46,296 nt of DNA from an uncultured Alteromonadaceae bacterium (GCA_938085045.1 CALKGI010000056.1:1-46296), one strand, 5' to 3'. Counted from the stretch's first letter, positions 8,369 through 17,263 are shown. The notes: generated from the sequence alone by a model not told the origin. Made by a program: numbers and translations.

Positions 8369-9841
8369 TTGAAAAAAATACTCACTCTTATTATACCGCT
8401 TGTCGTGTTGCTCGCGGTGATTATGCTACTTCGAACCAGTTTTACCTTTGAAGACAAGCAATTGGTATCCACCCCATCAACGACTATCCCGACCATTGAC
8501 GAACCTCATGCATTGCAGCGACTGTCTAAAGCGATTCAAATTAAGACCATTTCATATGATGAAAGCGCTAAAGTCGACAAGCAAACTTTTTTACAATTTC
8601 ATCAGCACTTAGCGCAATCATTTCCCTTGATTCATCAACAGGCGCGAAAACAAGTCATTAATCAACACAGTTTGGTATTTCATATAGCCGGCAAAGACGC
8701 CAGCCTTAAACCCGCTTTATTTTTGGCTCATATGGACGTGGTACCAGTGGATGAAAATACCCGAGCAAAATGGACCCACGCTCCTTTTGCTGGTGAAATT
8801 ACCGGCGCAGGGGTTGCAGGCCAAGGCACGATATGGGGCCGCGGAACCATGGACGACAAAGGTGGCCTAATGGCACTGATGGAATCTGTAGAATTGATGC
8901 TCAAAAACAATATTCAACCAAACCGAGACATTTATTTGGCCTTTGGTCACGACGAAGAGGTTGGCGGACTTGAAGGCGCAGCCAAAATTGCTCAGCACTT
9001 TAAGCAACAAAACATTGAATTTGAATTTGTACTCGATGAAGGTGGCGCAATAACTCAAGGCCTGATGCAGGGTTTTGACCGTCCGGTGGCGTTGGTTGGT
9101 ATTGCCGAAAAAGGTTATGTCAATATTCACCTTAACGTTGATGCCGATGGCGGTCATGCATCGCAACCTCCTAAGCAAACCGCTGTGGGTATTTTGAGTC
9201 AGGCTATCGTTAACTTAGAACAAAATCCTTTTCCGGCCAGCCTTGAATTTACTAAACTGACCTTTGAAGCGATTGGTAACGAAGCGGCCTTTACCCCAAA
9301 GCTTATGATGTCTAACTTGTGGCTGACTTCACCGTTAATTAAAAGTGCTTTAATGGGTAAGTCTAAACTCGCAGCCAGCTTACATACCACCATGGCAGCG
9401 ACTATGGTCAGTGGCAGTTCTAAATCGAATATTTTACCAACTCAAGCCAATGGCGTAGTGAATGCCAGAATTTTTCCGGGCGAAACCTGGGAGACAGTTA
9501 AACTACGTATCGAAAAAGTCATCGACGACCCCCGTGTTACAGTGACAACCACTAAGAACGTCAACCCTTCTCCTGTTTCATCAGTCGACAGTTTTGGTTT
9601 TCGTTTGATTGCCCAATCGATTCGGGACTTAGATGAGCAAATATTGGTTGCGCCTTACTTGGTGCAAGGCGGTACCGACAGCAAGTATTTCTACAAAGTG
9701 TCGGCCAATGTTTATCGCTTTTTGATGATCCGTGCAAGCCGAAGTACGCTTAAAAGGTTGCACGGTATTGATGAGCAAATTACAGTTTCTGAATATATGG
9801 ATACGATTCGTTTTTACTATCAAATATTGAACCGGGTTTAA
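8369..9841 (+). CDS. M20-family metallopeptidase (carboxypeptidase S/PM20D1-like)
   Basis: Zinc-dependent peptidase or N-acyl amino-acid hydrolase of the M20A group. The N-terminus is a single membrane segment (KKILTLIIPLVVLLAVIMLL), so the enzyme is probably anchored with its catalytic part in the periplasm. Motifs in order: AHMDVVPVD (metal His and base), GRGTMDDKGG (bridging Asp), GHDEEVGG (catalytic Glu pair), DEGG, the dimerisation domain, and LHGIDEQI near the C-terminus (last metal His). 490 residues fits the family. Start is TTG with AAGGA about 8 nt upstream. The promoter region is shared divergently with DUF4097. The last 13 bases of the gene are repeated once just after the stop (9850-9862). 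Confidence 0.9.
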   Translation: MKKILTLIIPLVVLLAVIMLLRTSFTFEDKQLVSTPSTTIPTIDEPHALQRLSKAIQIKTISYDESAKVDKQTFLQFHQHLAQSFPLIHQQARKQVINQHSLVFHIAGKDASLKPALFLAHMDVVPVDENTRAKWTHAPFAGEITGAGVAGQGTIWGRGTMDDKGGLMALMESVELMLKNNIQPNRDIYLAFGHDEEVGGLEGAAKIAQHFKQQNIEFEFVLDEGGAITQGLMQGFDRPVALVGIAEKGYVNIHLNVDADGGHASQPPKQTAVGILSQAIVNLEQNPFPASLEFTKLTFEAIGNEAAFTPKLMMSNLWLTSPLIKSALMGKSKLAASLHTTMAATMVSGSSKSNILPTQANGVVNARIFPGETWETVKLRIEKVIDDPRVTVTTTKNVNPSPVSSVDSFGFRLIAQSIRDLDEQILVAPYLVQGGTDSKYFYKVSANVYRFLMIRASRSTLKRLHGIDEQITVSEYMDTIRFYYQILNRV

Positions 9842-9881
9842 ATAAGTGCTGAACCGGGTTTAGCCATCCGCAACAAGAGAA

Positions 9882-10532
9882 CTAATCTAACGATTTTAAA
9901 AATCGTTCTTTACGGGGTAAATAGTAATCTTCGTAATCCAGTGAGACGATAACCGACCCAGCTCTGCCGACAATTTCACTGCGAGGAATAAAACCATAAA
10001 CCCGTGAATCAGAGCTATTGCGGCGATTGTCTCCTAATACTAGGTAATGGTCTTTTGGCACAACAACCGAGTCAAAATTATCTAATTCTCCAGAGCGTGT
10101 TTTTATGGTTTGAATGGCATGACTCATGTCACCAACACGTTCATTGGCCAACTCCACGTTGGCATTTGATTCGGTTTGTTCGTAACTGGCTTTATGTCCG
10201 TTAATGTAAACTTCACCTTTGACCATGGCAACCGTTTCGCCGGGTAATCCCATCACTCGCTTAACCATTCTCATATCAGCTGCTGCCGATTCAAATACAA
10301 CAATATCTCCTCTTTGTGGATCGGCTACCGCCATAATCGAAGTCAGCGTGAAAGGGACTCGTAAGTCGTAGGCCATTTTATTGATGCCAATACGGTCGCC
10401 CTCAACAATTGTCGGCTTCATTGACCCGGTCGGCACATTGTTCCAGTCAGCTACTGCGCTGCGAAAAACCATCATCAGGGTGATAAAAACGATTAGCCCA
10501 CGGTTATTTTTCCAAATTTGCTTCAATTTCAT
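9882..10532 (-). CDS. lepB: Signal peptidase I, short form
   Basis: Membrane serine endopeptidase that removes signal peptides from exported proteins. One transmembrane helix (GLIVFITLMMVFRSAVA) precedes the catalytic Ser37 in VPTGSMKPTI. The general base Lys91 lies in RMVKRVMGLPGE, and the GDNRRNSSDSR box is near the C-terminus. At 216 residues it lacks the second N-terminal helix and the large insert of E. coli LepB, so it may be a second, specialised copy; a full-length lepB elsewhere cannot be checked here. The ATG is preceded by AGAGG. It converges with the M20 peptidase gene across 40 bp. Confidence 0.9.
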   Translation of the reverse strand: MKLKQIWKNNRGLIVFITLMMVFRSAVADWNNVPTGSMKPTIVEGDRIGINKMAYDLRVPFTLTSIMAVADPQRGDIVVFESAAADMRMVKRVMGLPGETVAMVKGEVYINGHKASYEQTESNANVELANERVGDMSHAIQTIKTRSGELDNFDSVVVPKDHYLVLGDNRRNSSDSRVYGFIPRSEIVGRAGSVIVSLDYEDYYLPRKERFLKSLD

Positions 10533-10638
10533 CTGCTACTACCTCTGTATACGACTAAAAATATCCAATGAATGATTTAGGGCAACACAAATACCGGTTA
10601 GTTCAATCACAGCAGTAAGTTTTTTGGTTTTTTGGCCC

Positions 10639-10998
10639 TCAAGCACGCTCTTCAACAAAGCTCACTACCCCAAAAAACAGCAAAACGAGCAAGATGCCAA
10701 CAACTTCGCTGGGGCCAAACGATTGCCCAGTGATCTTAAGCGAGTCCATCAAATTGCTATTAATGCGTAGTCCATCCAAATTGGCACTCAAGTGGCTCAT
10801 CCATTGACTAGGGCTCAATAAAAACAATAAACCAACCACCAATGCGGGAACACCAACTATCAATAGTTTTTGGACGTGATGACTGATACTAATGCGCTTC
10901 ATCACCGGGGCGCTGAAGTTATCATCTGGCAGGTCGTCATCTGTCATGCTTTGAGTTAACCAGTCATCATTATCGTCTAAATCATCAAAGTCATTCAT
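10639..10998 (-). CDS. Small acidic membrane protein next to an ECF sigma factor
   Basis: No family recognised. The first 30 residues are very acidic (MNDFDDLDDNDDWL...DDDLPDDN). A hydrophobic segment (LLIVGVPALVVGLLFLL) and a second one (VVGILLVLLFFGVVSFV) near the C-terminus follow, with a short periplasmic loop between them. The start overlaps the end of the sigma-factor gene by 8 nt, so it is translationally coupled to it. That position is where a membrane anti-sigma factor is expected, but there is no zinc-finger motif, so that role is only an inference. Confidence 0.72.
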   Translation of the reverse strand: MNDFDDLDDNDDWLTQSMTDDDLPDDNFSAPVMKRISISHHVQKLLIVGVPALVVGLLFLLSPSQWMSHLSANLDGLRINSNLMDSLKITGQSFGPSEVVGILLVLLFFGVVSFVEERA

Positions 10999-11536
10999 TC
11001 GATTCTTCTCCTTGTTTTATGTTGCCAGTTTCGAGCATATTTTTTAATTTTTGCTTGGCGCGTCTAATAAGCGATTTTACTGTGCCCAGTGGCAATATCA
11101 TTACCTCGGCGACTTCTATATGGCTCAGTTCGTGGCGAAAGTGCAGCAATAACGCGGCTCTTTCATCTGCTCTGAGATACTTCATCAATTGCTGTACTGT
11201 GCGTTGGGCGATAATCTGCGATTCTTGATCGTTTTCATCTGGGCGGTCTTGTAGCTCAACATTGCTATATTCCTTTTTTTTACGCTGTTCGCCCAAAAAA
11301 TGTTGATAGGCGATTTTAAACAGCCACGACAAAAACTTACCTTGCCCACGATAACTGTGGATGTGCCGGTACGCTTTAAAAAAGGTTTCTTGCGCGAGTT
11401 CGTCGGCGATGGCGTAGTCTTGCTGAGTCAAACGCCGCAAAAACTGTCGCACTGGTGACTGGTGTTGCTTTATCAGTTTTTCGAAGGCCTGATGGTCATC
11501 AAATTGCTGAACCCGCTTAATCAACAAGTTTTCCAT
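10991..11536 (-). CDS. ECF-type RNA polymerase sigma factor
   Basis: Contains sigma region 2 (FLRRLTQQDYAIADELAQETFFKAYRHIHSY then GKFLSWLFKIAYQHFL) and region 4 (ADERAALLLHFRHELSHIEVAEVMILPLGTVKSLIRRAKQKL) and no region 3, the ECF layout. The ATG at 11536 overlaps the stop of the DUF6249 gene (TGATG); an in-frame TTG lies one codon upstream. It is the third gene of a four-gene operon with a serine hydrolase, a DUF6249 membrane protein and a small acidic membrane protein. The regulon is unknown. Confidence 0.92.
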   Translation of the reverse strand: MENLLIKRVQQFDDHQAFEKLIKQHQSPVRQFLRRLTQQDYAIADELAQETFFKAYRHIHSYRGQGKFLSWLFKIAYQHFLGEQRKKKEYSNVELQDRPDENDQESQIIAQRTVQQLMKYLRADERAALLLHFRHELSHIEVAEVMILPLGTVKSLIRRAKQKLKNMLETGNIKQGEESNE

Positions 11537-11904
11537 CAATAAAAGCGAGACTTAGTCTTTAATCGCCAAAACCCAAGGTAAATCAAACCCATGGTGACTG
11601 GCACCGAGCCAAATATCCATCCTATACCGCCCATAATCATCAGCACTAGGGTCATCACAACCCCCATAAACAAAAACAAAATGCCACGTCTGAAATCTTT
11701 ATCCGGATTGTCCTTTTTGGCCAACCCTAAAGTAACCAGCATATCAATATCAAGTTGCTGATTTTTATCGAGTAACTTTTGTAAGGTTTGCTGTTTGGCT
11801 ACTTTGACCCGGCCATTAATCACAATCAAAACAATAATAATGAGCACCACACCGGCACCTGTGATCAAGTGCACGATTTGCTCCATATAGGCGGCTTCTG
11901 TCAT
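11536..11904 (-). CDS. DUF6249-like membrane protein
   Basis: A 122-residue protein with one N-terminal hydrophobic helix (LITGAGVVLIIIVLIVI), a cytoplasmic stretch with QQTLQKLLDKNQQLDIDMLVTLG, and two further hydrophobic segments (GILFLFMGVVMTLVLMIMGGIGWIFG and PVTMGLIYLGFW). This matches the layout of the DUF6249 family, which commonly neighbours ECF sigma factors. Nine bases separate it from the upstream serine hydrolase, and its stop overlaps the sigma-factor start. A regulatory role toward the sigma factor is plausible but not shown. Confidence 0.75.
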   Translation of the reverse strand: MTEAAYMEQIVHLITGAGVVLIIIVLIVINGRVKVAKQQTLQKLLDKNQQLDIDMLVTLGLAKKDNPDKDFRRGILFLFMGVVMTLVLMIMGGIGWIFGSVPVTMGLIYLGFWRLKTKSRFY

Positions 11905-11913
11905 AGTTTTTCC

Positions 11914-13548
11914 TTATTCATTGGAGGCGAGTTCTTCTTGGGCTTGTACTAGATGTTCTGAAAAAATGGGTAGATTATTACTATTATTTTTTTTGGCAAT
12001 GATAACAGCCCGGCGATAATTTTCTAACGCCAGTTTGAATTGCCCATTTTTAAAATGCGCTTCACCTAAACTGTCGTAGGCGTTGGCTGAATAAGGGTAG
12101 TTTTTAACATTCAGCGAGAAATACTTAATCGCCTGAGCGTAAGCGCCTTGTTCAACAAAATGATAGCCTATATCGTTTATTCGTTTGCGATGAGGTGTTG
12201 TATGTTCTTTTAACAAGTCTTCAGCGAGTTTTTCTGCCTCAGCAATTTTACTCGCTTCGGCGTGCAATCCAATCAACTCTTCATATCCCCATTGACCGTG
12301 CGATATTTTATAACCAGCCCTTTTAGACAACTCTTTATAATAGACGTTCATGCCTTTCATTCCGCCGTCATCCATAAAGTCATCAAAATCGCCATTGACA
12401 TTAGGCAGGCGGATATCACGCTTAAAATCGTCGATATCAATGTTATTTGCAGCCAAATGCATATACATGGTTAATCTGACATCGCCAACAGGGGTGACGT
12501 TAGACAAATAAATAACGCTGGTTCCATCGTCATACATTGCAACATTGCTAGCAAAACCATCAAGTGTGCCACCGTGTACAGTCAATTGTACTAAAGGGTT
12601 ATATCGCATGTAGGTTTCTTGATTGATGAACCAGCCATAACCATAACCGGCAAGATTGGGCGTTAGCATTTTTTTGGTCATAGCTGGGCTTAGCAAAGCG
12701 TGGTTTTTGACCGCTTTGGTCCAAACGAACAAATCATCTACCGTTGAATACAGGCCACCGGTTGCGTAGGCACTAGACTGAGTTCTAAAGCCATCGGCTT
12801 TGTATTCCCCTTTATCGTCAGCTATCAACGCCTTAAAGAAGTTAAATTCAGTGAACTTGTAACCATGGGCCACATGCTGCTCAACAAAATTGTTATCGGG
12901 GTAACCTGTATTTTTCAAGCCCAAAGGTTTAACAATGTTTTGCGCAATCAAGGTGGCGTAAGTTTTGCCCGTAACCTGCTCCAAAATAGCACCGAGCAAT
13001 ACATAATTGTTGCTGGCATACGAAAATTGGGTGCCCGGCTGATTAATCAAATCCATTTGGCCGATAAGTTTAACGTAGGATTTAACACTAATTTTAGAGC
13101 GGATAAATACTAGTGGGTCGATACCAAGTCGTTTCAACCCTTCGTAGTGTGGTAAACCTGAAGTGTGTGACAACAATCGATGCAAAGTCATCTGCTGCCC
13201 TTTTTCTTTTGGAAAGTCAGGCAAGTAGTCACTTACCGTTTTACCGAGCGATAATTGACCTTTTTCGACCAATTGCATCACCAACATAGCGGTAAACTGT
13301 TTGGTGACTGAGCCAATTAAAAAGCGAGAATCAGTTTTAAGCGCGATATTTTTTTCGCGGTTATAAAACCCATAGGCTTTTTTCAGCAGTATTTTGTCGT
13401 TTTTGGCGACCAGCATCACGCCGTTAAAGGGGCTTTTGATACGATTATGTTGGCCTTCTTCGGCGTATAAGTCCATGACACTAGCCAAATCTTGAGCAAA
13501 ACCAGATTGACTGAGCATTAACATGACCAGAATGAACATCTTTTTCAT
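11914..13548 (-). CDS. Exported serine hydrolase (class C beta-lactamase fold) with TPR tail
   Basis: After a signal peptide (MKKMFILVMLMLSQSGFA) comes a beta-lactamase/penicillin-binding-like domain. It has the nucleophile in GSVTKQF (Ser80, Lys83), a tyrosine motif YASNNYVLLG (about 177-186) and HGGT in the third-box position. The last 100 residues contain TPR-like repeats (YHFVEQGAYAQAIKYFSLNV, NAYDSLGEAHFKNGQFKLALENYRRAV). Family members hydrolyse peptides, D-amino-acid peptides or esters; the substrate cannot be told from sequence, and antibiotic resistance should not be assumed. It is the first gene of an operon with DUF6249, an ECF sigma factor and a membrane protein, which suggests an envelope role. 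Confidence 0.88.
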   Translation of the reverse strand: MKKMFILVMLMLSQSGFAQDLASVMDLYAEEGQHNRIKSPFNGVMLVAKNDKILLKKAYGFYNREKNIALKTDSRFLIGSVTKQFTAMLVMQLVEKGQLSLGKTVSDYLPDFPKEKGQQMTLHRLLSHTSGLPHYEGLKRLGIDPLVFIRSKISVKSYVKLIGQMDLINQPGTQFSYASNNYVLLGAILEQVTGKTYATLIAQNIVKPLGLKNTGYPDNNFVEQHVAHGYKFTEFNFFKALIADDKGEYKADGFRTQSSAYATGGLYSTVDDLFVWTKAVKNHALLSPAMTKKMLTPNLAGYGYGWFINQETYMRYNPLVQLTVHGGTLDGFASNVAMYDDGTSVIYLSNVTPVGDVRLTMYMHLAANNIDIDDFKRDIRLPNVNGDFDDFMDDGGMKGMNVYYKELSKRAGYKISHGQWGYEELIGLHAEASKIAEAEKLAEDLLKEHTTPHRKRINDIGYHFVEQGAYAQAIKYFSLNVKNYPYSANAYDSLGEAHFKNGQFKLALENYRRAVIIAKKNNSNNLPIFSEHLVQAQEELASNE

Positions 13549-13699
13549 TGGTGACTACCTTAGGCTACAAATTCTGGTTTTAGATTAATCATAAAACCTT
13601 CATACATATAGAATGCAGCCCAAAGGCAATTGGATTCACTTCAATAGAATTTTTTTAAATTAAATAGGTTTTGAAACTTAAAGGAAGAGGCCTAGCAGA

Positions 13700-13999
13700 T
13701 TATTTTACGTCAAATATTCTATCAAAATGAGCTATCAACAATACTTTTCGCACCTTTGGCGATATATTCCTTAGCTGGACTAGCGGTTTGTCAACACCGA
13801 CAAAATTTCTTAACAACAACATCAAGCCTAATCCTGAGCTATCCAACGACTCAACATCCATCATGTCAATTACGTATTGTTCAGGCAAATCTCCATGTTC
13901 TTCAAAGGCTTTGCCGAACTCACTGGCAACATTAAAATCGAATCCACCGAGCACTCGAATGGTCAATATGGGTGGGGAAAATTCACTGATAATAGCCAT
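13700..13999 (-). CDS. STAS-domain anti-anti-sigma-type protein
   Basis: A single 99-residue STAS domain of the SpoIIAA/anti-sigma-antagonist type. The segment YVIDMMDVESLDSSGLGLMLLLRN contains the usual phosphorylatable serine (in LDSSGLG). Such proteins switch a partner kinase/anti-sigma on or off by phosphorylation. No partner kinase or phosphatase is adjacent, so the target is not visible. It is transcribed divergently from the amidohydrolase lipoprotein and is separated from the serine-hydrolase operon by 151 bp with no gene. Confidence 0.85.
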   Translation of the reverse strand: MAIISEFSPPILTIRVLGGFDFNVASEFGKAFEEHGDLPEQYVIDMMDVESLDSSGLGLMLLLRNFVGVDKPLVQLRNISPKVRKVLLIAHFDRIFDVK

Positions 14000-14198
14000 G
14001 ATTTTTACTGCTTCTCTTATTCGTAGTGTTCCTGATATAATTTCAGAATTAATAATTTATGTCAACTATATCAATGCAGTTCATCGCGATAGCGACTTAG
14101 AACTGTGTTTACAAGTAGCCGCTGTTACGTGTATTTTATAGCGCAAGAACCTTGTTAATTCAATGCCAAAAACAGGCTTTGATTGCTTAAGGAAAAAA

Positions 14199-15275
14199 AT
14201 GAAACAAGCCATTTTTCTATTCTGCATTTTTTTATTAACAGCCTGTGCCCCCACGCGCAATCTGGCCATGTTCGCGCCATCCAACACCCAATGTTACGAC
14301 CGTACAACTGAGCCTTCGACCTTTGCTGTCGATTCACACCATCACTTTCGCTCTTTCGGTCATCAATCACTTGAGTACAACACGCTACTGAAATACTTGA
14401 CCAAACAAGGCATAGTGTTTGTTAACGCCTATGGTATTGGTCAGTCTTTGCCAAAAAGTTCAACCTGTGAGTATGTCGCCACCTGCCCCGGCACACCAGT
14501 AAAACCCAGCATAAACAACGATATCATCAATGCCGAAAATGTCCTGAAGCTTGGCACCCAAGGTATTCACCTCACTTTATCGATGAGCTTTCCCGACTTG
14601 GCAGACCCTTCAAGCATTACCACAAAGATAAAACAACTCGACCAAAGTTACCCCAATCTATTCAAATGGATGGGCGAAGTGAATTTGGTTAAACAAGCCT
14701 TGTTTAAGAACGAACACCAAGTCACACCAATTGAAAAAGTTGCCCAGTGGCACGACTTTATGGCGATTTTACACAAACGCAATATGCCCATCTCGATTCA
14801 TTCAGATTTGGGTAATGATGAAACACCGACCAAGTATCTATATTTAATGGAAGAAGTGCTAAAGCAATATCCCGACAACAAAATCGTTTGGGTGCACATG
14901 GGATTGTCTAGAGAGCTTATCACTATGGACGCTACTGAACACATTGCTATCATGAAATCAAAACTAGACGCTCATCCTAATCTTATGTTGGACATAGCTT
15001 GGCGCATTTTAGACGAATACTATTTTACCGAGCCGAATAGTCGCCAACGATATGTTGATTTTTTCAACCAATATTCAAAGCGCATTCTACCGGGTAGTGA
15101 TTTTGTTGCCGCTGCCAACCAAAACTACAAAAGCTTTAAATCCAATGTTGAAGCCAACAGCAATATCAATCGATATTTAGATGATAATGCCTTTCGTAAT
15201 ATCGTTTTAGGGCAAAACTATATTCGCTTGTTGGGTTTGAATTATCGAGCACCTGCCATTTGCGCTAATGAGTAA
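14199..15275 (+). CDS. Amidohydrolase-2-like lipoprotein
   Basis: The N-terminus is a lipoprotein signal with lipobox LLTAC. The body has the metal-dependent TIM-barrel hydrolase pattern: DSHHHF (HxH metal site), GEVNL, ISIHSDLG, VWVHMG and LPGSDF (final Asp). This fits the amidohydrolase 2 (PF04909-like) family, which includes decarboxylases and lactone hydrolases; the substrate is unknown. An earlier in-frame ATG exists at 14163, but the ATG at 14199 follows AAGGA and begins the lipoprotein signal exactly, so it is chosen. Being membrane-tethered is unusual for this mostly cytosolic family. Confidence 0.82.
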   Translation: MKQAIFLFCIFLLTACAPTRNLAMFAPSNTQCYDRTTEPSTFAVDSHHHFRSFGHQSLEYNTLLKYLTKQGIVFVNAYGIGQSLPKSSTCEYVATCPGTPVKPSINNDIINAENVLKLGTQGIHLTLSMSFPDLADPSSITTKIKQLDQSYPNLFKWMGEVNLVKQALFKNEHQVTPIEKVAQWHDFMAILHKRNMPISIHSDLGNDETPTKYLYLMEEVLKQYPDNKIVWVHMGLSRELITMDATEHIAIMKSKLDAHPNLMLDIAWRILDEYYFTEPNSRQRYVDFFNQYSKRILPGSDFVAAANQNYKSFKSNVEANSNINRYLDDNAFRNIVLGQNYIRLLGLNYRAPAICANE

Positions 15276-15398
15276 ATATCTACCCAATAGATAGCTAACG
15301 CGTATTAAATTACGCATTAATTAGCAACCATGGTCATATTTACCTGATTGCTCTATAATGCCGCACAATTAAACTACCACAATACTCAGGAGAACTCC

Positions 15399-16175
15399 GT
15401 GCTTAAGCGTTTACTGCCTCTAATCATCATCACTTCATTAACGTCAGGCGTTGCCATTGCTCAAATGGACGACAAAAAAGCCGACCCAATGTCAGCCAAA
15501 ATTAAACTGGCAATGAAATCTGAAACTCGTACTGATAAAGAACGAGATCGAGATCGCAATCGATTGCCAGTGCATACGCTGAAATTTCTTGGTGTCAAAG
15601 AAGACATGCGCGTACTGGAATTAATCCCAGGTCGTGGTTGGTATACCCGTTTGTTGGGCGCTGCCTTACAAGAAAAAGGCCAGCTTTACGTTGGCGTTCA
15701 CACCGATCGTTTGAAAGGTATTTTGGCCGATGACCCGGCTTTGTCGAAAGTAAAAGTCGTCGCCAAAGATGCCAAGCTTAAATACAACAAAACTGAAGAA
15801 TTGTATGACCTAACCAACCCAGCTTATGGTGTTGATAATTTAGATGCGGTTTTAACGTTTAGAAACTATCATAACCTATCTTTCAAAGGCCGTATGGCCA
15901 TGAACAAAGAAGCGTTTGCCGCCCTCAAACCCGGTGGCATATATGGCGTAGTCGACCATACCCGTCGCCATATGCAAAGCAACAACGACGAAAATGGTCG
16001 CCGTGTTGATCCAGTTATGGCCATTAAAGAAATTCAAGACAGCGGTTTTGAATTCATTGATTACAGCAACTTACACTACCGCGCAGATGATGAATTGCGT
16101 TACGAAGTTGGCCGTAAGACTGTAACTGGTAATACTGACCGCTTTACATTTTTGTTCAAAAAACCAATGAAATAA
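15399..16175 (+). CDS. Exported methyltransferase-like protein
   Basis: A signal peptide (MLKRLLPLIIITSLTSGVAIAQ) precedes a class I SAM-methyltransferase-like domain. Motif I is changed but visible (MRVLELIPGRGWYTRLLG), and the later NLDAVLTFRNYHNL and FAALKPGGIYGVVDHT segments match the COG4798-type 'predicted methyltransferase' family. Export of a SAM-dependent fold is a known oddity of this family, and whether it still methylates anything is unclear because SAM is not expected in the periplasm. Start is GTG at 15399 with AGGAG 7 nt upstream; the longer frame from 15348 would spoil the signal peptide. Confidence 0.83.
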   Translation: MLKRLLPLIIITSLTSGVAIAQMDDKKADPMSAKIKLAMKSETRTDKERDRDRNRLPVHTLKFLGVKEDMRVLELIPGRGWYTRLLGAALQEKGQLYVGVHTDRLKGILADDPALSKVKVVAKDAKLKYNKTEELYDLTNPAYGVDNLDAVLTFRNYHNLSFKGRMAMNKEAFAALKPGGIYGVVDHTRRHMQSNNDENGRRVDPVMAIKEIQDSGFEFIDYSNLHYRADDELRYEVGRKTVTGNTDRFTFLFKKPMK

Positions 16176-16202
16176 CGCAAAAAACTCGCTTATTGCATTA
16201 AA

Positions 16203-16227
16203 ATTGGCGCAAAAGGGACGCGCCAAT
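16203..16227. repeat. Inverted repeat in the 297-bp gap before higBA
   Basis: A perfect 8-bp stem (ATTGGCGC / GCGCCAAT) with a 9-nt loop lies 28 bp after the methyltransferase-like gene. No T-run follows on either strand, so it is not a standard terminator. I see no gene in the rest of 16176-16472. Confidence 0.5.
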
Positions 16228-16414
16228 AGATAAAAAAAGAAACCAAAGTAGTCGATAAAACGTCTACACTGAAATGGTATCGACAAAAACCAAGGATGGT
16301 ATTTATGCCTCACTTTATTCAAATACCTCCCCAATTTACTCTCAATACAAAGCTTCACCGCAGGCAGAAATGCGTCTGCATATGGAATAACAGCTAAATT
16401 TTGACCAAACAAAA

Positions 16415-16459
16415 GTTGACACGCTGTCAACTTATAGTTATTGTTGACAGGTAGTCAAC
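16415..16459 (+). promoter_or_regulatory. Twin palindromic operators in the higBA promoter
   Basis: Two palindromes sit just upstream of the toxin start: GTTGACA-cgc-TGTCAAC (16415-16431) and GTTGAC-aggta-GTCAAC (16443-16459), with centres 28 bp apart. A possible -35 (TTGACA, 16416-16421) and -10 (TATTGT, 16439-16444, 17-bp spacer) overlap them. This is the layout expected for autorepression by the HigA antitoxin, which has an intact DNA-binding domain here. Confidence 0.65.
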
Positions 16460-16472
16460 CAAAGATAGAATA

Positions 16473-16774
16473 ATGAACGTTTTGACTAAACGACCTTTTA
16501 ATGAAGCAGCAAAAAAATATCCAAATGAACGTCACGCTTTAATGGAAACGTTTAAAGTATTACAGAGGAACAACTTTGATACGCCACAAGCACTTAAGGA
16601 CATTTTTCCTTCTTTAGACAACTTCAAGTACAAAGACAAATGGTGGGTATTAGATGTTGGTGGCAATCATTTAAGGGTGATAATGTTTATCCAATTTATA
16701 TCAAACACATTGTCGACCACGCCGACTACGACAAATTGACCAATAAATACCGCAAGGCAGCAAAAAAGAGGTGA
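16473..16774 (+). pseudogene. higB: Disrupted HigB-type toxin (RelE-like mRNA interferase)
   Basis: The first 72 codons match the HigB toxin family (KRPFNEAAKKYPNERHAL..., DIFPSLDNFKYKDKWWVLDVGGNHLR). After GGNHLR the frame drifts into an unrelated tail and stops at 16739. The missing C-terminus is present in another frame (KGDNVYPIYIKHIVDHADYDKL ... KAAKKR) and ends at 16774, right before higA. Compared with the family, about seven residues are also absent at the junction, so the lesion looks like a deletion of roughly 20 nt at a short TTTAAG-like repeat, not a simple one-base slip. The toxin should be inactive, leaving the antitoxin as a stand-alone repressor. Confidence 0.82.
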
Positions 16775-16778
16775 CGTT

Positions 16779-17213
16779 ATGACACAATTAACCCTAGTGG
16801 ACGCGTATCAATCATTCATGTCCACAGCAAACCCTTTTCTCAACATTGTTGATGAAACCGGATATAATACAGCGCTTGAAACACTCGAACAGTTGCTAGA
16901 AACAGCGCAAGACAGCGAAGAAGAACCTCTAAACCTGTTAATTGATTTACTCAGCAGCGCCATCGAAAAATACGAATCTCAGGATGAAGATTTACAGGCA
17001 TTTGTCGAAGAAGCACAAAACCTGCCCGCCGACATAGCCCTGCTCAAAGTGCTAATGCGCCAGCACCAACTCACAGGTAGTGATTTGCCTGAAATTGGCG
17101 GTAAAGCCATGGTTAGCAAAGTACTCAAGGGTGATCGTATCTTAAGCCGGGGGGCAATTGAACGCTTGTCAGCGAGGTTTAACCTCAATCCAGCATTATT
17201 TTTTAACCGTTAG
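16779..17213 (+). CDS. higA: HigA-type antitoxin / HTH regulator
   Basis: A 144-residue protein. The N-terminal half is acidic and binds toxin in this family (TALETLEQLLETAQDSEEEPLNLLIDLLSSAIEKYE). The C-terminal half is an XRE/Cro-type helix-turn-helix (ALLKVLMRQHQLTGSDLPEIGGKAMVSKVLKGDRILSRGAIERLSARFNLNPALFF). It starts 4 bp after the end of the broken higB with GAGGTG as ribosome binding site. It probably represses its own operon through the two palindromes upstream. With the toxin lost, it may persist as a regulator or as protection against related toxins. Confidence 0.9.
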   Translation: MTQLTLVDAYQSFMSTANPFLNIVDETGYNTALETLEQLLETAQDSEEEPLNLLIDLLSSAIEKYESQDEDLQAFVEEAQNLPADIALLKVLMRQHQLTGSDLPEIGGKAMVSKVLKGDRILSRGAIERLSARFNLNPALFFNR

Positions 17214-17263
17214 AGGCTTTTTGTTTAGGCAAACAAATAAGGCTCTATATTCAAGGTAAGTAG

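Noticed and set aside
11914..13548. Antibiotic-resistance beta-lactamase
   Set aside because: The SxxK, tyrosine and HGG boxes fit the wider serine hydrolase/esterase/D-aminopeptidase group; the TPR tail and operon context do not support a resistance enzyme.
16473..16774. HigB produced by programmed frameshifting
   Set aside because: Besides the frame change, about seven conserved residues are missing at the junction, and there is no slippery heptamer, so a deletion is simpler.
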